A model generated the notes under the pieces. The model did no database searches. It saw only the letters and a program-made list of their open reading frames with translations, and was not told the origin of the DNA. From assembly GCA_025362395.1 (NCBI GenBank), contig JANYGK010000091.1:1-64000 (forward strand): a stretch of 64,000 nt of DNA. The letters run 5' to 3'. A program made the position numbers and the translations under genes. This DNA comes from Bacteroidota bacterium (lineage in GTDB: Bacteria; Bacteroidota; Bacteroidia; B-17B0; Aurantibacillaceae). Below are positions 36,261-45,088 of this stretch, piece after piece. The stretch's first letter is position 1; each line of letters opens with the position of its first letter.

Positions 36261-36311
36261 GGTTTCATACCTATTGCATTTTTCTTAATATATTTGAAAT
36301 GAAATCTCCGT

Positions 36312-38930
36312 ATGCAGAACTATTTAATTTTATACTTTATACTATTCAGCCAAATTTTTCTTGGCACAAACGCGCTGTCTAAAATTGATTCCCTTTTAGA
36401 GAAAACAAAAACTACAGAGGGAATTGCCAAAGCAAAAAATTATAATTCAGCATCCGCTATCCTTAAAGTTAATAAGCCCGACACAGCCTTGATCTTAGCA
36501 AGGCAAGCCTTAGAAATTGGCATCCGCTTAAAGGATGACCTAACCAACGCGGAAGCATTGGGGAATATGGCGGAATGTTTTACATACCAATCTTTATTTG
36601 ACAGCTCTGCTATTTATTACTTAAAAGCGATAACGGTTTCCGAGAAATTAAATAATACAAAAAAAATGGCGAGCTTTTATAATGGTACCGGCATTGTATT
36701 TTATCAGTTAGGCGATTATGAGAAGGCCATTTCTTATATGAAAAAGGCTGCCGATATAAAATATAAAGAAAATGATCTGCTTTATTTTGCCACCATTAAT
36801 TGCAATATTGCGGGAACCATGCAACGCCTTGGCAAGTTTAAAGAAGCCATTGCTATTCTACTTGAGTCTGAAAAAAAACTAAAGAATTATGATAATATTG
36901 AGATCCTTGCGAACTTGTATAATACTCTGGGAAGCGCTTACCAGTTAGGAAAAAATAATTTAGATTCAGCCGAATATTATTATGCTAAAAACATTCTCCT
37001 GATCAGCGAACCTAAATATGAAGCCTATCGTATTGCCGCTTTTTTAAATATAGGTCAACTGTACACAGAAAAAAAAGAATTTGATAAAGCGGAACATAAC
37101 TTAATGAGAGCGCTGGAATCGAGTAAGGTGCTTTCCAGGAAAAATGAGCGCATCTCTATTTACCAAGCTTTAAGTGAATTGTATGAAGCAAAGGCAGATT
37201 ATAAAAATGCCTTGCTTTATAAGAACCTCCGAACCGATCTTCACGATTCCGTTTACAATGCCGAAAAAGAAAACAAGATCCGGGATCTTGAAACAAAATA
37301 TCAGGTTGAGAAAAAGGACCTGATGATCAGTAATCAAGAACTCACAATTCAAAAAGAGAAAAATAAAAAAACAGTGATCTTGTTTCTAGGGTTAAGCAGC
37401 ATATTACTACTGATTTGTTTAACATTTTATGTTTGGTTTAAAAAACGATCGAAAGACCAACTTGAACAAACAAAATCAAAATTATTTCAAAACATTGCGC
37501 ATGATATCAGGACCCCGCTTACCCTTATAACAGGGCCTTTAATGGTATTGAAGCAGGAACTTCAAAATGAGAAAAATAAAACGCAGTTCGACCTGATCGA
37601 AAAAAATTCAGAAAAATTAGTGTCGTTATTAGATGAGCTTTTAGTAGCCTCTAAGTTAGAACGGGAAGATTTTAAAATACATAACCTTCATGGTGATGTC
37701 GTATTATTTACTAAAAACTTAATTGATAATTTTTATCCGGAAGCCGAAAAAAATAAGGTCAAACTTCATTTTACTTTTCATAAAGAATCCTATATAACTA
37801 ATTTTCCTGCGAATGCTTATGAAAAAATAGTCAATAATCTTCTTTCAAACGCTATTAAATATAATCTCCCGGAAGGCTCTGTTAGTGTGGATTTACGAAT
37901 CACAGGCAATGACCTGCTCTTTGAAATAAAAGATAGCGGTATAGGGATGAGCAAATATGATGTCGGACAAATATTCACCCGCTTTCACCGCGCGGAATCG
38001 CAAAAAAACAAACCGGGTTTTGGTGTGGGGATGTCTGTTGTAAAAGAATTGACCGACCTTTTAAAAGGAACCATACGGGTTGAAAGCGAATTAGGAAAAG
38101 GAACAATGCTTATTCTCAAAATTCAATTACCTGAACCTGTCATTAATTCTATAACCACTAAGAGTAATGAATCAAACGATGATCTTGTTTTAATTGCGGA
38201 AGACGACGATGGTATTTGTGAGTTTATTTGTGACATTCTTTTAAAAGAAAACATTAAAACAATAAGAGGCAAAAATGGTAAAGAAGGATATGAATTATCT
38301 GTAGAGCATCTTCCTACTCTTATTATTACAGATGTGATGATGCCTTTGGAAGATGGCATTAGCCTGACTAAGAACATTAAATTAAATGAACTCACGCATC
38401 ATATTCCTGTAATTATGCTAAGCGCCAAAGCTTCTATAGAAAGCCGTTTACAGGGCGTTAATGCCGGGGCTGATATGTATTTAAGCAAACCATTTAACCC
38501 GGAAGAGTTGGTAAGGCTTGTTAAAAACAGCATTCAAACACTTATCAATAACCGTAAAAAATATGTCAACCGGTTGGAAGAACCCGCAAAGCCATACGGG
38601 GAAAGGGTTGCAGGGAACGACACCTATTTGAAAAAAATAGTTGCTGCAGTAGACGAACACATTTTAGAAACCGATTTTTCAGTGAACGAATTGGCAGATG
38701 TCATGTGCATTAGCCGGAGCCAGCTCCACCGTAAAATAACATCCTTAACTAACTTATCTACTACACATTTTATTCGCATTATCCGTTTAGAAAAAGCAAA
38801 AGATCTGTTGGCGGTAAATGCAGGTAATGTTACTGAAATTGCTTACGGTTGTGGTTTCAACAGCCAGTCTTATTTTTCAAAAAGCTTTGCGGAGCATTTT
38901 GGTAAACCGCCGAGTGATTTTATAAACTAA
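36312..38930 (+). CDS. Hybrid TPR-histidine kinase with receiver and AraC DNA-binding domain
   Basis: This 872-residue single-protein signalling system has a signal peptide, then a periplasmic helical TPR sensor (~25-340), one membrane segment (~353-376), and HisKA with His397 in NIAHDIRTPLTLITGP. The HATPase has NNLLSNAIKYN, DSGIGM and GVGMSVVKEL. The receiver has Asp674 (IITDVMMP) and the SKPFNPEEL lysine, and a C-terminal AraC domain (~770-872) carries MCISRSQLHRKI and VTEIAYGCGFNSQSYFSKSF. No target genes can be assigned from the sequence. It is divergent from nothing, sitting alone after tRNA-His. Confidence 0.92.
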   Translation: MQNYLILYFILFSQIFLGTNALSKIDSLLEKTKTTEGIAKAKNYNSASAILKVNKPDTALILARQALEIGIRLKDDLTNAEALGNMAECFTYQSLFDSSAIYYLKAITVSEKLNNTKKMASFYNGTGIVFYQLGDYEKAISYMKKAADIKYKENDLLYFATINCNIAGTMQRLGKFKEAIAILLESEKKLKNYDNIEILANLYNTLGSAYQLGKNNLDSAEYYYAKNILLISEPKYEAYRIAAFLNIGQLYTEKKEFDKAEHNLMRALESSKVLSRKNERISIYQALSELYEAKADYKNALLYKNLRTDLHDSVYNAEKENKIRDLETKYQVEKKDLMISNQELTIQKEKNKKTVILFLGLSSILLLICLTFYVWFKKRSKDQLEQTKSKLFQNIAHDIRTPLTLITGPLMVLKQELQNEKNKTQFDLIEKNSEKLVSLLDELLVASKLEREDFKIHNLHGDVVLFTKNLIDNFYPEAEKNKVKLHFTFHKESYITNFPANAYEKIVNNLLSNAIKYNLPEGSVSVDLRITGNDLLFEIKDSGIGMSKYDVGQIFTRFHRAESQKNKPGFGVGMSVVKELTDLLKGTIRVESELGKGTMLILKIQLPEPVINSITTKSNESNDDLVLIAEDDDGICEFICDILLKENIKTIRGKNGKEGYELSVEHLPTLIITDVMMPLEDGISLTKNIKLNELTHHIPVIMLSAKASIESRLQGVNAGADMYLSKPFNPEELVRLVKNSIQTLINNRKKYVNRLEEPAKPYGERVAGNDTYLKKIVAAVDEHILETDFSVNELADVMCISRSQLHRKITSLTNLSTTHFIRIIRLEKAKDLLAVNAGNVTEIAYGCGFNSQSYFSKSFAEHFGKPPSDFIN

Positions 38931-38976
38931 AATTGCTTTCCGGGTTTAGCTAAAAAATTTATCTTTAATAATATAT

Positions 38977-40113
38977 ATGCAGGAGTTTGATGTTATTATT
39001 TGTGGAGCAGGTCCTGCCGGGAGCACCTGTGCTTTGGGTTTATTTGATGCAGGCCTAAGTGTAGCGTTGCTTGATAAGCAAGCTTTTCCGCGTGAAAAAA
39101 TTTGCGGTGATGCTTACGGAGGATATGCCTACAAAATTTTAAACACGATCTCTCCTGCATTCGGCAAAAAATTATTGACTTTAGATCAAGGAATTATAGC
39201 CAAACGCGCAAAATTAATATCTCCTAAAGGCCATATCTATGAGTTAAAACTTAAAGGATTTTTCTCCAATTTACCGCGTACTGTATTCGATCATTTTTTA
39301 TTGAGTATGGTAAAAGAAGAAACAACTACTGCCATTCTTGAAAATACAACGGTGCAAAAAGTTACTCTAGAAGCCGATCATGTAATCGTTACAACTCATG
39401 ATAATCAAATACTTAAAGCAAAAGTAGTTATTGGCTGTGATGGCGCGCATTCCGTGGTTCAGTCGGCATTGACTAACACACGCGAATTGCTTACTGAAAC
39501 TTGCCCCGGCCTGCGTGCGTATTATAAAAATGTAAAAGGTATTGAATCGGACTGTTTAGAAATTCATTTATTAACACAAATCCCTAAAGGCTATTTTTGG
39601 ATTTTTCCTTCCACCGATGGGCTTGCAAATGTTGGCATTGGGGCCGATAAAGATATATTAACAAGGCATAAAATAAATCTTCGTAAAGAATTTTCAACTA
39701 TTATGAAGGAGGTTCCACACTTTAAAGAGCGTTTTGCCGAAGCCGAATTAATTGGCGATATAAAAGGATGGACCATTCCGATTGGTTATTTTAACGGAAA
39801 ATTACCGGCATCGGGCAAGCGCGTATTACTTTGCGGTGACGCTGCCGCCTTAGTTGATCCCGCAACCGGTGAAGGCATTGGCCCCGCTATGTCATCGGGG
39901 CGATATGCTCCGCAACAGATAAAAAAATGTTTTTCTGAAAATAATTTCTCAGCCGAATTTATGAAAGGATATGACAAACAGCTTCACAAAAAATATTCCC
40001 GGAATTATTTTTTAAAAACAATTGTCACCAATTTATATTACAAATTTCCATTTTTAATGGATTGGGCTGTGAAGGCCTTTTCAAGGGCAAGTAAGTTGAA
40101 GAGAAACAAGTAA
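38977..40113 (+). CDS. Geranylgeranyl reductase-like FAD-dependent oxidoreductase
   Basis: The 378-residue flavoprotein has the FAD motif DVIICGAGPAGSTCALGL, FPREKICGDAYGG, the LRAYYKNVKGI region, YFWIFPSTDGLANVGIG, and the conserved CGDAAALVDPATGEGIGPAMSSG segment. This group includes geranylgeranyl reductases and related enzymes that reduce isoprenoid chains, but many bacterial members are uncharacterised. The substrate may be a quinone or other isoprenoid; that is inference. The gene converges on the DUF4846 gene with a 1-nt gap. Confidence 0.85.
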   Translation: MQEFDVIICGAGPAGSTCALGLFDAGLSVALLDKQAFPREKICGDAYGGYAYKILNTISPAFGKKLLTLDQGIIAKRAKLISPKGHIYELKLKGFFSNLPRTVFDHFLLSMVKEETTTAILENTTVQKVTLEADHVIVTTHDNQILKAKVVIGCDGAHSVVQSALTNTRELLTETCPGLRAYYKNVKGIESDCLEIHLLTQIPKGYFWIFPSTDGLANVGIGADKDILTRHKINLRKEFSTIMKEVPHFKERFAEAELIGDIKGWTIPIGYFNGKLPASGKRVLLCGDAAALVDPATGEGIGPAMSSGRYAPQQIKKCFSENNFSAEFMKGYDKQLHKKYSRNYFLKTIVTNLYYKFPFLMDWAVKAFSRASKLKRNK

Positions 40114-40114
40114 A

Positions 40115-40960
40115 TTAAAACCGTTTCAGCTCATTGTTTTCAAACGGCCACTCCGGTGTACTGATAAAAGCTGCAATTTCATCCAATTCGTACCAGGGAG
40201 AAATAGCCGGTTTAGTGTTATTAATGAGGATGTGAATATCCTGCGCCGGCATGTAACTTTGAGCAATCATAAACACCTTTTTCTTGTTTTTAGAATTAAC
40301 AGCCATGTCTAGTACAATAACAGCATGACCCGGAGACCCTCCATGGATCAACACATCGCCGATCTGCATTTCTGAAAGAGGTATCGGTTTTAATTCTTTA
40401 CTTAAAGAAGCTGTACCCGCGTAATTAAATACCATATTCATATATTCTCTGAATGATTCGTATGATTGGCTTTCTTTAGTAGTTTTGGTCCACGTTACTA
40501 AATTTCCTTTTACAGTGATTCTATAACCTGATCTCCACTTAGTATAATCTGCTTTAAACCCATTGGTAAAATTAAAGTGCAGTTTTTCATATTGTTTACT
40601 CTTTAAAACATATTCCGCACGCAGTCTCATTACTGCATCCGCGCATTGCTGAAGATCTTTAGTGCCGACATCTATATTTAAAACCGCAGCAGCTACTTTA
40701 TTCGGCTTTTCCCGGTTATTATAATAATGCACCAAAGCACCGTTTGGTTTTAAAGGAAGGTTTCGAAGGTATTCTGCAAAAGAATTTAGTTCCGACTTAA
40801 CTCTTTCAAAACCGGCAGGAGGACTAAAGCGGCTTTCAATAGTGGTCCCTAAAGGATTTAAAAGTGCCGGTGTTTGCCTATGGAACGAGGTTATAACTAC
40901 TAAACAAACAAACCCTATTAAAGTACTAATTTTAAAATATGTGCATTTCCGGTTGATGAT
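40115..40960 (-). CDS. DUF4846 domain protein; no canonical start codon
   Basis: The frame is certain and covers the DUF4846 family. The conserved N-terminal part (IESRFSPPAGFERV, FAEYLRNLPLKPNG) lies upstream of the first usable TTG (40735), and the later blocks (LNIDVGTKDLQQCADAVMRLRAEY, GGSPGHAVIVLDMA, QSYMPAQDIHIL, TPEWPFENNELKRF) lie downstream. Between ftsX and that block there is no ATG, GTG or TTG in frame. Just after the ftsX stop comes ATC-ATC-AAC-CGG, and later ATT and ATA codons flank a hydrophobic signal-like segment (TLIGFVCLVVITSF). A non-AUG start such as ATC, ATT or ATA is the simplest reading; a sequencing error is the alternative. The function is unknown. The 5' coordinate is approximate. 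Confidence 0.7.
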   Translation of the reverse strand: MINRKCTYFKISTLIGFVCLVVITSFHRQTPALLNPLGTTIESRFSPPAGFERVKSELNSFAEYLRNLPLKPNGALVHYYNNREKPNKVAAAVLNIDVGTKDLQQCADAVMRLRAEYVLKSKQYEKLHFNFTNGFKADYTKWRSGYRITVKGNLVTWTKTTKESQSYESFREYMNMVFNYAGTASLSKELKPIPLSEMQIGDVLIHGGSPGHAVIVLDMAVNSKNKKKVFMIAQSYMPAQDIHILINNTKPAISPWYELDEIAAFISTPEWPFENNELKRF

Positions 40961-40961
40961 C

Positions 40962-41831
40962 TTAAAAATAGAGATCGTCTGTTTTTAAGCGCAGGTAACG
41001 TGTTACAGATAGTGCCGCGCTTAAGCCTGAAATTAAAACGCCTAATAAAACAATGCAGACGAATAATACTGCCAGTAAATTAGGATCCTGTAATTGAAGC
41101 AGGTCGGGAATATAACGCGTGCTTAATACTAAAAAACCTGCCAGTAAAAGCCCGGCTACCAGGCCTGCAATAATTCCCTGCCTGATTCCTTTAAAGATAA
41201 AAGGCTTACGAATAAAGCCCTGGGTGGCTCCTACAAGATACATAGTCCTTATTAAAAAGCGTTTGGAGTAAATAGATAAGCGAATCGTATTATTAATTAA
41301 AGCAATAGCTACCACTAATAATAAACTGCTGAATACTAAAATATACATTCCTATTACCTTTGCATTCTCATTAACCTGCTTAATCATGTCTTTATGATAA
41401 ATGACTTCTTTGACAAAATGCTTTTGCATAATTTGCTTTTCAAAACCTAATAAGCTGTCAATATTAGCATAGTCTGAATTTAATTTAACATCTAAAGAAG
41501 ACAGCAAGGGGTTGTAACCCAAAAAGCTGATAAAATCTTCACCCAAATCTTTTTGTAATTTTTGTGCGGCTTGGTCCTTGCTGATATAATCCACCTGCTT
41601 ACAATAAATAGAAGAACTTAACTCCTGTTTTAAAATATCCAGTTCAGCTTGCGTAGTTGTATCTTTTAATACTACCTGGAAGCCTATGTTCTCTTTAATG
41701 TGATTGGATAATTTATTGGCATTTACAACCACAAGGCCTAATAACCCAAGCATAAACAATACCAAGGCTAAGCTAATAACTACTGTTACCGAAGACGTTC
41801 TTAATTTTTGAGTGGTAGTTCTGCTCGACAC
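40962..41831 (-). CDS. ftsX: Cell division protein FtsX
   Basis: FtsX is the permease-like partner of FtsE in septal peptidoglycan remodelling. The 289-residue protein has an N-terminal transmembrane segment (VTVVISLALVLFMLGLLGLVVVN), an extracytoplasmic domain with VDYISKDQAAQKLQKDLGEDFISFLGYNPLLSSLDVKL, and three C-terminal membrane segments (YILVFSSLLLVVAIALINNT, GIIAGLVAGLLLAGFLVL, LAVLFVCIVLLGVLISGLSAAL). The start is GTG. ftsE is not adjacent. It lies 2 nt upstream of the DUF4846 gene. Confidence 0.92.
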   Translation of the reverse strand: MSSRTTTQKLRTSSVTVVISLALVLFMLGLLGLVVVNANKLSNHIKENIGFQVVLKDTTTQAELDILKQELSSSIYCKQVDYISKDQAAQKLQKDLGEDFISFLGYNPLLSSLDVKLNSDYANIDSLLGFEKQIMQKHFVKEVIYHKDMIKQVNENAKVIGMYILVFSSLLLVVAIALINNTIRLSIYSKRFLIRTMYLVGATQGFIRKPFIFKGIRQGIIAGLVAGLLLAGFLVLSTRYIPDLLQLQDPNLLAVLFVCIVLLGVLISGLSAALSVTRYLRLKTDDLYF

Positions 41832-41921
41832 GCTGTTAAATTTATCCGACTAAAATAAAAGGAAAATGAAGGTGGTTTGCTTATTAAAAAAGTAATAATT
41901 AACACCGCAGTGTTTGTATAC

Positions 41922-42596
41922 TCAAATTAAAAGGTCCGGCCTCCGCAATTTAGTTCTGTCAAGGGATTGCTGATGGCGCCATTCATCTATTTTTTTTTCA
42001 TGGCCGCTTAATAAAATATCCGGGACCTTCCAGCCACTGTAATCTGCAGGTCTTGTGTATACGGGCGGAGACAATAAATTATCCTGAAATGAATCGGACA
42101 AAGCCGACGTTTCATCATTTAAAACTCCCGGCAGTAAGCGAATAATGGCATCGCACATGACGGCCGCAGGCAGTTCTCCACCGCTTAATACATAATCACC
42201 TATCGAAATTTCCTTCGTAATAAAATGTTCCCTGATACGTTCATCAATTCCTTTATAATGCCCGCATAAGACGATGATGTTTTTTAAAGTCGAAAAATAA
42301 TTACACGTAGTTTGCTTAAGAGTTTCACCATCAGGTGCCATGTATATTATTTCATCGTACATGCGCTTACTTTTAAGTTCGTTAATGCAATTAGCTATCG
42401 GCTCTATCATCATCACCATGCCTGCCCCCCCCCCAAACGCGTAGTCGTCCAGTTTTTTGTGTGGTTCAATTCCGTAAGCCCGCAAGTCGATAACATTAAT
42501 TGAAACCAAGTTTTTTTGTACGGCGCGTTTTAAAATACTATGGCTGAAAGGGCTTTCCAGTAAAGGTGGGTGAACCGTAATAATATCAATATGCAT
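41922..42596 (-). CDS. trmD: tRNA (guanine-37-N1)-methyltransferase TrmD
   Basis: TrmD methylates G37 of tRNA, preventing +1 frameshifting. The 224-residue SPOUT enzyme has [24 protein letters not shown], the [16 protein letters not shown] block, [34 protein letters not shown] and the [27 protein letters not shown]-terminal region. The GGG of the conserved block is written as an uninterrupted run of ten G residues on the coding strand, which is a potential slippage site. It stands alone on the minus strand. Confidence 0.95.
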   Translation of the reverse strand: MHIDIITVHPPLLESPFSHSILKRAVQKNLVSINVIDLRAYGIEPHKKLDDYAFGGGAGMVMMIEPIANCINELKSKRMYDEIIYMAPDGETLKQTTCNYFSTLKNIIVLCGHYKGIDERIREHFITKEISIGDYVLSGGELPAAVMCDAIIRLLPGVLNDETSALSDSFQDNLLSPPVYTRPADYSGWKVPDILLSGHEKKIDEWRHQQSLDRTKLRRPDLLI

Positions 42597-42665
42597 GTGA
42601 GAAAAATATGACTAAAATTAAAAATAATTTGCAAATAAAAATAAAGTCTTTTCGCTTCTATATCT

Positions 42666-42673
42666 TATATTTG
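42666..42673 (+). promoter_or_regulatory. Candidate -7 box (TATATTTG) for the exported 271-residue protein
   Basis: This is a perfect TAnnTTTG match 65 nt before the ATG at 42739, in an AT-rich stretch. The -33 TTG is not well placed. Confidence 0.4.
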
Positions 42674-42738
42674 TTTATATAAAATCTTTTTTTTAGAAGA
42701 GCCTCTTATGCCATTCGAAATAAATTAATACAGTAATT

Positions 42739-43554
42739 ATGAAAAAAATTATTTTAGCGTTAGCCTTGTTGCCGGCTTTATCCGTATTTTCTCAAAAAGA
42801 TAAAAAACCTGAAGAGAAAGGAAAAGTAACGTATAAGGATGCCACTGTAGAAACCGATGATTACAAGGTTTACATTGTAGACGCTGTAGCCGTTAGTGCG
42901 CAGTCGAAATTTAAAATGAAGGTATTTAATAAAACGAACGATTATTTATTGGTAAGGCCAAAGGAAATTACATTTATGGCTGAAGGAAAAACGTTGAACA
43001 GCACAGACCGTACGTTTGTTGTTGCACCTAATGATGAAGCTTATTTGGTGATTGATTATAAAGACACTAATTTACAGGTTGATAAATACAGTTTAGATGT
43101 AAAAGGAATTTATAAAGCATCGGCAGGAGGAAAAATCTCTGAAACACCAAATTTTGACTTACCTCCTTCTAAAAAGGAGTTTACAACCGGCAATTTTACC
43201 TGTGTTCTAAAAAAGAGTGAGAGTAAAACCGATAAATCATTTGCCCGTTTTGAATGTGTTTATAACGGTGACGGTGTTGGTGTTATTAATCCTTTTAAAA
43301 CAGCAGCGGTTATGCCTAATGGCACAGACAACCCTAATAATAAGAAGAACAAGGCAATGGTTTTGGAAAAAGGCGTTACGGAAGATTTTACTGTAGTATT
43401 TCCGGAGGTGAAAGATGCCGGGGATATGCAAAAAAAAGCAATTCAAATAAAATGGGGAGAAACCTTTCGTGAATCTAAATTGATGTTATTAAAAGGTGTC
43501 AAAATAAATTTAGAAAAAGAAGTTCCCGTTATCACAACGGAAGAAAAAAAATAA
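42739..43554 (+). CDS. Exported protein of unknown function
   Basis: The 271-residue protein has a signal peptide (MKKIILALALLPALSVFSQ). The mature sequence is lysine-rich, with beta-strand alternation (FKMKVFNKTNDYLLVRPKEITFMAEGK, YLVIDYKDTNLQVDKYSLDVKGIYKAS) and a C-terminal VVFPEVKDAGDM-KWGETFRESKLMLLKGVKINL segment. I do not recognise the family. It lies 8 nt upstream of a WG-repeat gene on the same strand, so a small exported operon is likely. No cysteine or enzyme motif stands out. Confidence 0.65.
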   Translation: MKKIILALALLPALSVFSQKDKKPEEKGKVTYKDATVETDDYKVYIVDAVAVSAQSKFKMKVFNKTNDYLLVRPKEITFMAEGKTLNSTDRTFVVAPNDEAYLVIDYKDTNLQVDKYSLDVKGIYKASAGGKISETPNFDLPPSKKEFTTGNFTCVLKKSESKTDKSFARFECVYNGDGVGVINPFKTAAVMPNGTDNPNNKKNKAMVLEKGVTEDFTVVFPEVKDAGDMQKKAIQIKWGETFRESKLMLLKGVKINLEKEVPVITTEEKK

Positions 43555-43562
43555 CCGGGCAC

Positions 43563-44078
43563 ATGAAAAAAGCATTTTTATTATTAATGGCTGTGTGTTG
43601 CCTCAATTCCGGGTTTGCACAGAATTCCTATGATGATATTGACGGATTTGATATTTACGTACATAACTGGGCAAAAGTAAAGCTTAACAAAAAGTACGGC
43701 TTCATTGACAAAGAAGGGAAAGAGGTTGTAAAACCCATGTATGATGCTATTGATAATTTTGATGTCATTCGCGGAGGCTGGGCCAGGGTAAAACTTAATA
43801 AAAAATACGGGTTTATTGATAAAACAGGCAAGGAAGTGATTAAGCCCATATACGATGATATTGATAATTTTGATGTAGCGCGAGACGGTTGGGCAAAGGT
43901 ACGACTCAATAAAAAATATGGTTTTATTGACAAATCAGGTAATGAAGCCGTAAAACCAATCTACACTGAAATTGAAGGATTTGATGTGATCAGGGAAGGT
44001 TGGGCCAGGGTAAAAATTGGAAACAAGTATAGTTTTATTGATAAGAAAGGAATTGATATAGCTATTACTCCTAACTAA
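43563..44078 (+). CDS. Exported WG-repeat protein
   Basis: The 171-residue protein has a signal peptide (KKAFLLLMAVCCLNSGFAQ) followed by four tandem repeats of ~36 residues. Each has a GWAKVKLNKKYGFIDK- or GWARVK-type core, an I-D-K-x-G-K/N-E turn and a following P-x-Y-D-x-I-D-x-F-D-V segment. WG repeats form beta-rich modules of unclear role and are common in Bacteroidota exported proteins. It is likely co-transcribed with the preceding exported protein. The repeats are well conserved and may fold as an integral array. Confidence 0.85.
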   Translation: MKKAFLLLMAVCCLNSGFAQNSYDDIDGFDIYVHNWAKVKLNKKYGFIDKEGKEVVKPMYDAIDNFDVIRGGWARVKLNKKYGFIDKTGKEVIKPIYDDIDNFDVARDGWAKVRLNKKYGFIDKSGNEAVKPIYTEIEGFDVIREGWARVKIGNKYSFIDKKGIDIAITPN

Positions 44079-44087
44079 AATTAACCG

Positions 44088-44969
44088 TTATTTCGTTAAC
44101 CGCCCCCAAACACCCAGTGGAAGCTTAATACCGCTTTTAGCGTTTAAATATAATTCGCCGATACTTAATTCCGATGCCTGTTTTGTTGCAAATGGTTGTA
44201 ATAAATTTTGCGGCACTAAGGCGGAAAAACCCAGTGAATAAGCATTTAAGATCAGTAGATGCTGCTTAGGATCCAGGATCTGTAAAACACTGTCCATCAT
44301 TTCTAAAATATTATCTTCCAACTTCCATTTTTCTCCGTTCGGGCCATGTCCAAAAGCCGGTGGATCTAAAATAATTCCTTGGTAAAAATTTTCTCGACGC
44401 TGTTCTTTTTTTACAAATTTCAACGCGTCATCTATCATCCACCTAATGTTATCGAGATTAGATTTTTGCATGTTTTCGTTAGCCCAATTTACAACTTGCT
44501 TAATACTGTCAACATGTGTAACATCAGCCCCCGCTGCTCTTGCAGCTATACTTGCGCCACCGGTGTACGCAAACAAATTTAAAAATTTCGGCTTCTCTAA
44601 CGGCTGCAAATAATTATAAATTACATCCCAATTACAAGCTTGTTCCGGGAAGACGCCCACGTGTTTAAAAGACGTTAATCCTAAACGAAAGGTCAATGTG
44701 CTATTTTTACCGGCTCCTTGCAAACTATAATTAATGGTCCATTGTTCCGGCATTTTTTTTAACATTTTCCATTCGCCGGCAGAACTACTTTTAGAAATAA
44801 ATTTTACATGTGCCTGCTTTTCCCATTCACCGGATGAATATATTTTTTTCCATACTGCTTGCGGCTCAGGACGAATGGTGATAAAGCTACCGAAGCGTTC
44901 CAGTTTTTCGAAATCACCACAGTCCAGTAATTCATAGTCTTCCCAATGGGTTGGCGTTAATAATTGCAT
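44088..44969 (-). CDS. Class I SAM-dependent methyltransferase (RlmK-like)
   Basis: The 293-residue protein has the SAM-dependent methyltransferase fold of the RlmK/RlmI-related group. The core is LNLFAYTGGASIAARAAGADVTHVD, followed by WANENMQKSNL, WMIDDALKFV, and the catalytic-type IILDPPAFGHGPNGEKWKLE. Similar proteins methylate 23S rRNA, so a ribosomal RNA target is plausible, but the position is unknown. It lacks the N-terminal PUA domain of full-length RlmI. It is divergent from the sugar MFS gene. Confidence 0.82.
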   Translation of the reverse strand: MQLLTPTHWEDYELLDCGDFEKLERFGSFITIRPEPQAVWKKIYSSGEWEKQAHVKFISKSSSAGEWKMLKKMPEQWTINYSLQGAGKNSTLTFRLGLTSFKHVGVFPEQACNWDVIYNYLQPLEKPKFLNLFAYTGGASIAARAAGADVTHVDSIKQVVNWANENMQKSNLDNIRWMIDDALKFVKKEQRRENFYQGIILDPPAFGHGPNGEKWKLEDNILEMMDSVLQILDPKQHLLILNAYSLGFSALVPQNLLQPFATKQASELSIGELYLNAKSGIKLPLGVWGRLTK

Positions 44970-45060
44970 GTTGTGAAATTAAGAATTTAGAATAGAATTA
45001 TGACGAGAAGTAGTAAAAAGAAGGGTGTTAATAAAAGGGTTTAGTAGAGAGGTTAACCAT

Positions 45061-45084
45061 TAACTAAAATTTCTACTTTAGTTA
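45061..45084. repeat. 8-bp inverted repeat before the sugar transporter gene
   Basis: TAACTAAA (45061-45068) and TTTAGTTA (45077-45084) are perfectly inverted with an 8-nt spacer, ending 4 nt before the ATG of the transporter. It could be an operator, or a hairpin in the leader of the mRNA. Confidence 0.4.
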
Positions 45085-45088
45085 AATT

